Source: Tagaea sp. CACIAM 22H2
Lineage (GTDB): Bacteria > Pseudomonadota > Alphaproteobacteria > CACIAM-22H2
Direction: 5' to 3'
Assembly: GCA_014444615.1 (NCBI GenBank)
Contig: PVXE01000035.1
Location: 1 to 45,794 of the forward strand
Length of the DNA: 45,794 nt
This document shows positions 39,192-45,659 of this stretch, one piece after another. Under the pieces are notes generated by a model that saw nothing but the letters and a program-made list of their open reading frames with translations, was not told the origin of the DNA and made no database searches. The number at the start of each line of letters is the position of its first letter. Position 1 is the stretch's first letter. The position numbers and the translations under genes were made by a program.

Positions 39192-39629
39192 ATGGTCGAT
39201 AGAATTTCAGTGGAACGTCGGTCCGCTCTTATGAGCCGCGTTCCATCAAAAAATACAACGCCGGAAAAAACAGTAAGGAGCATTGTCCATCGACTGGGGT
39301 TTCGTTTCCGTCTCCATCGACGAGATCTGCCCGGTACGCCCGATCTTGTTTTTCCCTCGCTTCGAGCTGTAATTTTTGTTCATGGATGTTTTTGGCATAG
39401 ACACGCCAAGTGCCGAAAAGCTTCCACGCCCAAAAGCAATACCCAGTTTTGGAGTGAAAAGTTTCTTAAGAACGTCAGGCGCGATAGCGCGAATAAGCGG
39501 CACCTTCGTGAACGGGGCTGGCACGTTCTTGTCGCTTGGGAATGCCAACTAAAGAAGCCGGCGCGATTGAAAAGAAAGATCGAGAAGTTTCTTAACGCAA
39601 GCAGGGCTTCAATGATCGATGCAGGGTAG
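39192..39629 (+). CDS. vsr: Very short patch repair endonuclease Vsr
   Basis: A 145-residue Vsr with the family landmarks at near-identical positions to E. coli: Asp51 in GTPDLVF, His64 and His69 in HGCFWHRH, and likely zinc ligands Cys66, His71, Cys74 and Cys118 (VAWECQL). It nicks beside T:G mismatches that arise by deamination of 5-methylcytosine and starts very short patch repair. It protects the methylated sites of the adjacent methyltransferase from mutation. In related cassettes Vsr-fold proteins can also act as restriction nucleases, so that role is open here. Confidence 0.95.
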   Translation: MVDRISVERRSALMSRVPSKNTTPEKTVRSIVHRLGFRFRLHRRDLPGTPDLVFPSLRAVIFVHGCFWHRHAKCRKASTPKSNTQFWSEKFLKNVRRDSANKRHLRERGWHVLVAWECQLKKPARLKRKIEKFLNASRASMIDAG

Positions 39630-39633
39630 TTAG

Positions 39634-40425
39634 ATGCCTTTAATTCTGACCGAAAACGAGGCAACCGAATCCGGTATAGCCTACGCCGATCACACTGGGG
39701 TGTCTTATGAGTTTCCCAAAATGTATCGGCGAATAATGAAGTTTGGGGTTCCGTTTGTTTACTATCGCGGACGAAAGAAACTCGTCGGGCGGCAATTACA
39801 GGTCTACTTTGGCTCGGGAAATGTTGGCGAAATTCTTTCTACGAACGGCGATGCGTCGCGACTGACTTGTGAGATATTGAACTTCGTTCGATTCACGAAT
39901 CCCGTACCGTTCAAACTTGGCCCAAAAATCTATTTGGAACGCAACGGACAGCGCCGAGGGTACTTCCAACAAGGTGTAAGAGTCGTAACCGATGCGGAAT
40001 ACAACTCGATCCTAACTGCGGGAAATTACGAAACTATCCCGCTTTCCACTGCCGAAGCTCGACACCGCAGTATTGTACGAATGGCGCGCACTGCAGTTGT
40101 CACAAGCCAGAACTCAAACGGACAGCTTGTGCGGCGCCGAGTTAAAAACAAAGCCATGATGCTGACAGAAGCAGAGCTTTGTAAGTGTATGGCAATGTTA
40201 TTCGAGCGCCAGCAGGGGCTTTGTGCCATCACTGGCTTAACAATGCAGCTCGATACGCAATGCAGCGATCTCGCTTTGTTGCCTTCGCTTGATAGGATTG
40301 ATAGTCAAAAACACTATAGTGCCGACAATCTTCAACTAGTCTGCCGTTTCATCAATAAATGGAAGGGCGCGGAGCGCGATGAGGAGTTTCGCAGGATGAT
40401 ATCTTTAATTCGGGATCGGACTTGA
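39634..40425 (+). CDS. HNH endonuclease with N-terminal PUA/EVE-like domain
   Basis: A 263-residue protein. The C-terminal HNH/McrA-type nuclease has CAITG (197-201), SLDRIDSQKHYSADNLQLVC (218-237) and NKWKG (241-245), the HNH subclass in which the first His is replaced by the SLDRID segment. The N-terminal part (15-115) has GVSYEFPKMYRRIMKFGVPFV, then YYRGRKK and VYFGSGNVGEI. This resembles SRA/PUA/EVE-type modified-base readers of McrA-like enzymes. It could cleave DNA carrying or lacking particular base modifications. It is the last gene of the methyltransferase-vsr operon; no terminator is visible. The nuclease call is firm and the reader call tentative. Confidence 0.88.
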   Translation: MPLILTENEATESGIAYADHTGVSYEFPKMYRRIMKFGVPFVYYRGRKKLVGRQLQVYFGSGNVGEILSTNGDASRLTCEILNFVRFTNPVPFKLGPKIYLERNGQRRGYFQQGVRVVTDAEYNSILTAGNYETIPLSTAEARHRSIVRMARTAVVTSQNSNGQLVRRRVKNKAMMLTEAELCKCMAMLFERQQGLCAITGLTMQLDTQCSDLALLPSLDRIDSQKHYSADNLQLVCRFINKWKGAERDEEFRRMISLIRDRT

Positions 40426-40687
40426 CGATTGAGGTTCGAGCGAATTTTACAGATCAATTGTCTTTCGTATTTTAACTGCGCTTCACACTAGAGAATTCGG
40501 TCAATGTCGACTTAGTGCGGTTCGGCGCGCATACGATGTCTATGTTTCGACGATTTTCCCGATGATACGTGTGAGAGGTCATCTATTCGTCGGCGAGCTT
40601 CTAACTATATTCCGGTAAAGTCGTCGGATTTACCCGTTGCAGGGTAAGCGTCGTCTCGATCCCACGCACCGCTGTAGCCAAGCCAGC
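40426..40687. other. Gene-free stretch between HNH gene and fluoride operon promoter
   Basis: About 260 bases without a protein-like frame. It changes from AT-rich sequence on the left, like the methyltransferase cassette, to GC-richer sequence on the right, like the fluoride operon. That marks the join between two separately acquired modules. Confidence 0.5.
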
Positions 40688-40716
40688 TTGACGGTGATTG
40701 GACAGAGCCGTAGTGT
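40688..40716 (+). promoter_or_regulatory. Sigma70-type promoter of the fluoride operon
   Basis: TTGACG (40688-40693), a 17-base spacer and TAGTGT (40711-40716). Transcription would begin near 40722, directly at the first bases of the riboswitch, which supports both calls. Confidence 0.6.
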
Positions 40717-40718
40717 GA

Positions 40719-40798
40719 TCGGCGATGGGGATGGAGTCCCCCGATAACCGCCGCAAGGCTGATGACTCCTACCGAGCGTTTCGACGCTGGTAGGAGTC
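40719..40798 (+). ncRNA. Fluoride riboswitch (crcB motif) with expression-platform hairpin
   Basis: The conserved crcB-motif pieces appear in order: GGCGATGGGGATGGAGTC (40721-40738), CCGATAACCGCC (40741-40752) and GGCTGATGACTCCTACC (40757-40773). The final conserved strand GACTCCTACC (40764-40773) also pairs perfectly with GGTAGGAGTC (40789-40798), forming a hairpin exclusive with the aptamer, the usual switch design. The hairpin lacks a run of T residues, so control may be factor-dependent or translational. Downstream genes include crcB, the fluoride exporter, as expected. Confidence 0.88.
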
Positions 40799-40865
40799 TA
40801 TTGAGAGCACTCCACCCAGCCCGGACAGTTCGATAGGAAGCAGCTTCGCGGCCCAGAACGAGGGC

Positions 40866-41621
40866 ATGCGTATGGAGTCTTGGGCAACCGCCGGGCCGGC
40901 GATAACGGCCGCCTTCTTGGGATCGATGGTCGAAGTCGTGGAGGCGTTCACGATCGTCCTTGCCGTCGGGACGGTCCGCGGATGGCGGCCCGCGTTTATC
41001 GGCACCGGCATCGGCCTCGCGGTATTGGTGTTACTCGTCATCGCCCTCGGTCCTGTCCTCGACCGGATTCCGATTCGAGTACTCCAGCTTGTCGTTGGCA
41101 CGCTTTTGCTGCTGTTCGGGTTGCGCTGGCTCCGTAAAGCGATTCTGCGTGCCGCCGGGATCATCGCACTGCATGACGAGGCCGCAGCCTTCGCCGAGGA
41201 GACCGCGCATCTGACCGATGCCGTCCGGCGCAAGGAATCGCATCTCGATTGGATCGCCGGTCTCACGGCATTCAAGGCCGTCGTTCTTGAAGGTATCGAG
41301 GTCGTGTTCATCGTCATTGCCGTAGGCGCTGGCCGGGACCTTCTTTGGCCCGCAAGCCTCGGTGCGCTCGCAGCCTGCGCACTGGTTCTGGCCGTCGGAT
41401 TGATCGTGCACCGGCCGCTCGCTCGCGTGCCCGAGAACACCCTCAAGTTCGGGGTCGGCATCATGCTATCGGCGTTCGGTGTCTTCTGGACCGGCGAAGG
41501 TCTTGGCGTCGAATGGCCTGGCCACGATGCGGCTATTCTCGTGTTCGCCGCAGTCTTTCTGGCGGTTGGCTTACTCGGCGTTTCCTTTGCGAAGCGCAAC
41601 AGCTCGGAGGCCGCGCAATGA
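40866..41621 (+). CDS. COG4280-type membrane protein, fluoride operon
   Basis: A 251-residue integral membrane protein with about six helices. Two halves look like a repeat: SMVEVVEAFTIVLAVGTVRG (20-39) and AVVLEGIEVVFIVIAVGAGR (138-157), each with a Glu pair inside a membrane helix. That pattern is shared with GDT1/UPF0016 and FTR1-type ion transporters. A cytoplasmic-like charged loop (HDEAAAFAEETAHLTDAVRRK) lies between the halves. The family is uncharacterised; control by a fluoride riboswitch suggests ion transport tied to fluoride stress. GAGG upstream fits ATG 40872 better than ATG 40866. Confidence 0.82.
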   Translation: MRMESWATAGPAITAAFLGSMVEVVEAFTIVLAVGTVRGWRPAFIGTGIGLAVLVLLVIALGPVLDRIPIRVLQLVVGTLLLLFGLRWLRKAILRAAGIIALHDEAAAFAEETAHLTDAVRRKESHLDWIAGLTAFKAVVLEGIEVVFIVIAVGAGRDLLWPASLGALAACALVLAVGLIVHRPLARVPENTLKFGVGIMLSAFGVFWTGEGLGVEWPGHDAAILVFAAVFLAVGLLGVSFAKRNSSEAAQ

Positions 41622-41833
41622 ATATCCTTAGTCTTATATTCCGCGAACTGGTCGGCTTGTTCGTCGACGACGAGTTTCTCGCGGTGGCCATACTCGCCGT
41701 TATAGCCGGGTGTGGCGCGATGGCGGCCTATACCGAGGTCGCTGCGCTCGTCATTGGCGCGCTCCTCCTCGCTGGTTGTGTCGTGGTGCTGCTGGCAAGC
41801 GTTGCCCGTGGCAGCCGCCGTATCCGGCGGTAA
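41618..41833 (+). CDS. Small two-helix membrane protein, fluoride operon
   Basis: A 71-residue protein with an amphipathic N-terminal helix (MNILSLIFRELVGLFVDDEF) and two membrane segments (LAVAILAVIAGCGAMAAY and ALVIGALLLAGCVVVLLASVA), ending in a basic tail. The ATG overlaps the preceding stop by ATGA, with GGAGG upstream, so it is made together with the COG4280 protein. No function is known; an accessory subunit is plausible. Confidence 0.75.
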   Translation: MNILSLIFRELVGLFVDDEFLAVAILAVIAGCGAMAAYTEVAALVIGALLLAGCVVVLLASVARGSRRIRR

Positions 41834-41849
41834 TCGAAGGAGAACGATC

Positions 41850-42224
41850 TTGAGCTACCTGATCGTCTTTCTGGGCGCGGGGATCGGCGGGTCCCTGCGC
41901 CATGGCGTCAACGTTATTGCGCTTCGATTGTTCGGAACGGCGCTGCCGTTCGGGACCATCTTTGTGAACATCGCCGGTTCGCTGACGATGGGTTTGATCG
42001 TCGGATACCTCGCGTTCCGGGGCGAGGCCGCGCAGATGCAGCGCCTGTTTCTTACCACCGGCATTCTGGGCGGCTTTACGACGTTCTCGGCCTTCTCGCT
42101 CGACGTTTCGGTTCTCCTCGAGCGCGGCGATCTTGCCGGCGCCGCCATCTATGGCGGTTTGTCAGTGGCGGGTTCCGTACTGGCGCTATTCGTCGGGCTC
42201 TGGTTTGCGAGAACGATCTTCTGA
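41850..42224 (+). CDS. crcB: Fluoride exporter CrcB/Fluc
   Basis: A 124-residue four-helix Fluc channel subunit. It contains FLGAGIGGSLRHGVN, then FGTIFVNIAGSLTMGLIVG with the conserved Asn, and GILGGFTTFSAFSLDV with the TTFS and Phe-box residues. Dual-topology dimers pass fluoride out of the cytoplasm. It starts at TTG 41850, with AAGGAG eight bases upstream, an unusual but well-supported start. It is the third gene of the riboswitch-controlled operon. Confidence 0.94.
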   Translation: MSYLIVFLGAGIGGSLRHGVNVIALRLFGTALPFGTIFVNIAGSLTMGLIVGYLAFRGEAAQMQRLFLTTGILGGFTTFSAFSLDVSVLLERGDLAGAAIYGGLSVAGSVLALFVGLWFARTIF

Positions 42225-42316
42225 ACTACGAGCCGTTTGCTGAGGCGCGTAACTCGCGCCATCATCCCGGAACCACGGCCGACAGAATGAAGTATGAAGC
42301 GTATTGAGACCTTTTC

Positions 42317-42712
42317 TCAGTCTGTTGCGCCGGGCCAAGCCCACCAAAGCAGTGAGCCTGCGACTGCGATCCATATCGTAATGATGATCGCAAGGCCGGC
42401 ACGGCTTATAGGCCGTTCCATCATCTCGGCAGCGCGGCCCCGGAACTCCTCGAACAAGGCCACTGGGATGAGCCGAATGGCCAGCATGACTCCGAGCGGC
42501 ACGATAATGATGTCGTCGAGATAGCCGAGCACGGGAACGAAGTCGGGAATCAGGTCAATCGGCGAGAGCGCATACGCGGCTATCACTCCTGCGACAACTT
42601 TGGCAGCAAGCGGCGTTCGAGGATCGCGAGCGGCGATCCATAACGCCATCACGTCGCGCTTGATGAGGCGTACCCATCGGCGCACTCGCGCTTTCCAACC
42701 CAAGGCCGTCAT
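42317..42712 (-). CDS. YkvA-family DUF1232 membrane protein
   Basis: A 131-residue protein. The DUF1232 core is PRTPLAAKVVAGVIAAYALSPIDLIPDFVPVLGYLDD, followed by LFEEFRGRAAEMMERP and a C-terminal helix (LAIIITIWIAVAGSLLWW). The family is membrane-associated and of unknown role, and often appears near transport genes. The ATG at 42712 was chosen because upstream codons are not protein-like. It is convergent with crcB, and the 92-base gap between them shows no clear terminator. Confidence 0.85.
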   Translation of the reverse strand: MTALGWKARVRRWVRLIKRDVMALWIAARDPRTPLAAKVVAGVIAAYALSPIDLIPDFVPVLGYLDDIIIVPLGVMLAIRLIPVALFEEFRGRAAEMMERPISRAGLAIIITIWIAVAGSLLWWAWPGATD

Positions 42713-42761
42713 CGCGCCACAATCGCGCTGGATGCGTTCGTCATTGCTCGTCCGTCCGTAC

Positions 42762-44285
42762 CTAGTCTCCTTTTGGCGCTGGATTGTATGCCCATGGCAG
42801 CAACTCGGCAATGCGGTTGATCGGATGACCGGCGGCGAGGGCTTCGAGAGTTACGGTGAGATAGGCGAGCGGATCGACGCCGTTGAGCTTCGCGGTCTCG
42901 ATCAGCGAGGCGAGGCACGCCCAATGTTGCGCGCCGCCGTCGCTGCCCGCGAACAGCGCGTTCTTGCGGGTCAGCGCCTGCGGCCGGATGGCGCGCTCGA
43001 CCGCGTTGTTGTCGATCTCGATACGCCCGTCGCCAACGAAGCGGGTCAGTCCCGGCCAATGCGAGAGCGCGTAGCGGATCGCCTCGGCGGTCGGGGATTT
43101 GCCCGACACACGCTCGAGATTGACGCGCAGCCACGGTTCGAAGGCGTCGAGGATCGGCTTGCTGCGCTCGTTGCGCGCGGCGGCGCGCATCTCCGGCGGG
43201 TGTCCGCGGATATCCGCCTCAACCTCGTAAAGGGCCGCGATCCGGCGCAAGGCCTCTTCCGCAATCGGGGCGGGGCCCGCCGCCGCGATCTCGTAGAACC
43301 GCCGTCGCGCATGCACCCAGCACAGCGCCAGCGTCACCTCGCCGGCTTTGCCGAGCGCCTTGTAGCCGGCATAGGCATCGACCTGCAGCACGCCCCGGAA
43401 CCCGGCGAGATGCGCGCGCGGGCGCGCCTTGGAACGATCGGGCGCATAGACATACGCCACGGCCGGCGGCGCAGTACCACCCCAGGGCCGATCGTCGCAC
43501 GCATAGGCCCAGAACTGCCCCGTCTTGGTGCGCCCGCGCCCCGGATCGAGGACGGGCGCCGTCGTCTCGTCGGCGAACAGCTTGGGCGAAGCCATCAGCT
43601 CGGCGCGCAGCCGGTCGTAGACGGGGATGAGATACCACGCCGCCCGCCCGACCCAGTCGGCCAGCGTGGCGCGGTCGAGATCGATGCCCTGGCGCGCGTA
43701 GATCCCGGCCTGACGATACAGCGGGCAGTGATCGGCGTATTTGCTCGTGATCACCTGGGCGACCAGCGCCTCGGTCGGCAAGCCGCCCTCGACCACGTGT
43801 CCCGGCGCAGGTGCTTGAACGACCGTGCCCTCGCAGGCCCGGCACGCGTATTTGGGGCGGCGGGTGACCAGCACCCGGAACTGCGCGGGCACCATGTCCA
43901 GCCGCTCGGCCACGTCCTCGCCGATCCGATGGAGTTCCCCCTTGCAGCACGGGCAGGCCTTATCATCGAGATCGATCACCCGCTCGATGCGCGGCAGATG
44001 GGCGGGAAGATTGCCGAGATTGCGCTTCGATGCGCGCCGGACCGCCGGTGCGATCCTCCGCTCGACCGCCTCGGCCGAGGCCGCCAGTTCCTGTTCGGCG
44101 TCTTCCAGCCCCAGATTCAATTGATCGGGATCGAGCCGCTCGGATCGCGTGCCGAAGCGATTGCGGTTGAGGGCGGCGATGAAGCCGCGAAGCCGCTCGA
44201 TCTCGTCATGCGCCGCGCGCAGCAACGCGCGCAAGGTCGCGGGATCGTCGGGCAGCGTATCGGCGTCGAGGGCCATGATCGCCAT
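42762..44285 (-). CDS. tnpC: IS66 transposase TnpC
   Basis: About 507 residues, the DDE transposase of IS66. It has an N-terminal leucine-rich helix (RALLRAAHDEIERLRGFIAAL), a zinc-binding motif (CPCCKGELHRIGED and CRACEGTVVQ), and a catalytic core with LFADETTAPVLDPG (first Asp), LQVDAYAGYKAL (second Asp) and IDNNAVERAIRP (Glu). It ends at LLPWAYNPAPKGD, close to the natural end. The start at 44285 is chosen; 44276 is an alternative. With TnpA and TnpB it moves the element. Confidence 0.95.
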   Translation of the reverse strand: MAIMALDADTLPDDPATLRALLRAAHDEIERLRGFIAALNRNRFGTRSERLDPDQLNLGLEDAEQELAASAEAVERRIAPAVRRASKRNLGNLPAHLPRIERVIDLDDKACPCCKGELHRIGEDVAERLDMVPAQFRVLVTRRPKYACRACEGTVVQAPAPGHVVEGGLPTEALVAQVITSKYADHCPLYRQAGIYARQGIDLDRATLADWVGRAAWYLIPVYDRLRAELMASPKLFADETTAPVLDPGRGRTKTGQFWAYACDDRPWGGTAPPAVAYVYAPDRSKARPRAHLAGFRGVLQVDAYAGYKALGKAGEVTLALCWVHARRRFYEIAAAGPAPIAEEALRRIAALYEVEADIRGHPPEMRAAARNERSKPILDAFEPWLRVNLERVSGKSPTAEAIRYALSHWPGLTRFVGDGRIEIDNNAVERAIRPQALTRKNALFAGSDGGAQHWACLASLIETAKLNGVDPLAYLTVTLEALAAGHPINRIAELLPWAYNPAPKGD

Positions 44286-44328
44286 ATGGAATCGCGGCGC
44301 CTGTGCGCAAGAGTCCGTGCAATCTATT

Positions 44329-44682
44329 TTAAGCACTCGCCATCGGTGCCGCCGTATCGTCGGCATGCACGCGCATCCAGTCGAGCCCTTCGATCAACGC
44401 GCCAAGCTGTGCGGGCGTCAGGCGAATAGCGCCATCTTCGATCTTCGGCCAGCGGAAGCGCCCGTCCTCCAGCCGCTTGGCGAACAGGCACAGCCCGGTC
44501 CCGTCCCAGTAGATCAGCTTCACACGATCCGCGCGTTTGGCGCGGAACACGAACACCGCGCCCGAGAACGGATCGGCTTTGATGGTTTCCTGGACCAAGG
44601 CGGCGAGCCCGTCCATTCCCTTGCGGAAGTCGATCGGCTTCAGCGCCACCAGGACGCGCACGCCGCGTCCCGGCCCGATCAA
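44329..44682 (-). CDS. tnpB: IS66 accessory protein TnpB
   Basis: A 117-residue IS66 TnpB (Orf2) with VLVALKPIDFRKGMDGLAAL and VFRAKRADRVKLIYWDGTGL, the full family core. It starts at TTG 44682, where TTGA overlaps the tnpA stop, so it is translationally coupled. TnpB is needed for full IS66 transposition but its exact action is unknown. Confidence 0.92.
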   Translation of the reverse strand: MIGPGRGVRVLVALKPIDFRKGMDGLAALVQETIKADPFSGAVFVFRAKRADRVKLIYWDGTGLCLFAKRLEDGRFRWPKIEDGAIRLTPAQLGALIEGLDWMRVHADDTAAPMASA

Positions 44683-45074
44683 GACCGGCCCCGCAGCGCC
44701 TTGATCGCCGCCGTCACCGTCGATGCCGGCGCGTTCCCCGGCAGCCGGACCCGCGCGCCCTTCATCTCGATCTCGATGAACGGCGCGGGCGGTGTCGGCG
44801 GTGCCGGGGCTGTCGGCGTCTCCGCTTGCGCGGCCGGGCCTGTCAGCAGCACAGGCGCGAACGCCATCGACCCCGTCGCGTGCCGTGCCGTATGCCTGGC
44901 CGCACCCGCTTCCTTGCGCCACGTGTAAAGCAATCCCCGGCTCACGCCGTAGCGGCGCGCGATCTCCGCGCCCTTCGAACCCGGCTTCGCCAGTTCGGCC
45001 AGGATCGCCGTCTTCTCGTCCTCGCTCCAGCGCCGCCGCCGCTCGGGGCCGTCCAATATCTCGCCACGCGTCAT
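44679..45074 (-). CDS. tnpA: IS66 accessory protein TnpA (helix-turn-helix)
   Basis: About 131 residues from ATG 45074. It has a helix-turn-helix (RRRRWSEDEKTAILAELAKPG, then EIARRYGVSRGLLYTWRKE), a Pro/Ala-rich linker (PTAPAPPTPPAPF) and a C-terminal segment (ARVRLPGNAPASTVTAAIKAL) typical of IS66 Orf1. AAGGA lies 7 bases before the ATG inside a perfect palindrome. The frame also opens upstream at 45125, but that extension is the translated palindrome and is unlikely. Confidence 0.9.
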   Translation of the reverse strand: MTRGEILDGPERRRRWSEDEKTAILAELAKPGSKGAEIARRYGVSRGLLYTWRKEAGAARHTARHATGSMAFAPVLLTGPAAQAETPTAPAPPTPPAPFIEIEMKGARVRLPGNAPASTVTAAIKALRGRS

Positions 45075-45080
45075 CGATCC

Positions 45081-45104
45081 GTCCTTAAGAGCGCTCTTAA
45101 GGAC
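45081..45104. promoter_or_regulatory. 24-bp perfect palindrome covering the tnpA ribosome-binding site
   Basis: Arms GTCCTTAAGAGC and GCTCTTAAGGAC are exact inverse complements with no spacer. Read on the tnpA strand, the AAGGA Shine-Dalgarno site lies in the 3' arm, so an RNA hairpin would hide it. Such a hairpin would limit transposase synthesis, particularly from read-through transcripts. Confidence 0.6.
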
Positions 45105-45504
45105 GTCCCCTACGCCCCGCGCCATCCCCAGGACATTCCACCGACAACCCCACGACCCGATACAAGGGCCACCACACGACGCTTACGTTGCAGGAATACA
45201 AATTTGAACTTCAGTTTGTCCTTCGCGAGATTTTCTATTTTATGAAAGATAGAGCTAATAATTGAGCTTCAGGCGTCATTGTGAAGCTACTGTGTGTAAT
45301 GAAGGGGATTCGAACTGCACTTTTGATAACGTCGAATGCGAAGCACGACGCGCGCCCAATCTCCAAACTGGTTCCCGAAGTCAGTTTGGCTAAGAGCCAC
45401 CCGGGCAGGTCAATTTCCATCAGCCTGGTTCAAAAACACCCGGTAAGGTCAATTCTGCGCGGCGCGAAAGCCGGCGATTTACCTATCGTTCAGTCGACAG
45501 AATT

Positions 45505-45516
45505 GTAAGCGTCGTG
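45505..45516 (+). repeat. Second copy of the IS66-type terminal repeat
   Basis: GTAAGCGTCGTG here is identical for 12 bases to the outward end of the IS66 element (complement of 45175-45186) but faces the other way. It marks the left end of another IS66-like element whose body is absent. The surrounding gene-free stretch 45187-45659 holds no other recognised feature except short repeats of GGTCAATT near 45408 and 45447. Confidence 0.5.
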
Positions 45517-45659
45517 GCTGGAACACGGTTGACCGGGGGCGGCGCGGTCGGGTTGAGGCTGCTCTACCAGCATGGTTTTTGGGCGCATTTTAGGGCGAGA
45601 GCTTGGACGGTTGTCTTTGCTCACCCGTCAACCTATTTCGATTGATATGAGTGGAAAAC

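Larger units (their letters stand above)
42762..45186 (-). mobile_element. IS66-family insertion sequence, left terminal repeat not found
   Basis: The classic IS66 set tnpA-tnpB-tnpC is read leftward. The right end is clear: the bases ending at 45186 are ACGACGCTTAC, the complement of the IS66-type GTAAGCGTCGT terminal repeat. No matching GTAAGC is present left of tnpC, between 42225 and 42762, and no 8-bp duplication is visible. The element therefore appears to have lost its left end just after the tnpC stop, although the three proteins look intact. Confidence 0.8.

Noticed and set aside
45290..45320. tRNA-like bases GGGGATTCGAAC as a possible right attachment site
   Set aside because: Only a short T-loop-like string is shared with tRNA-Ser. 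The acceptor end is not repeated, so it is not a convincing att duplicate.
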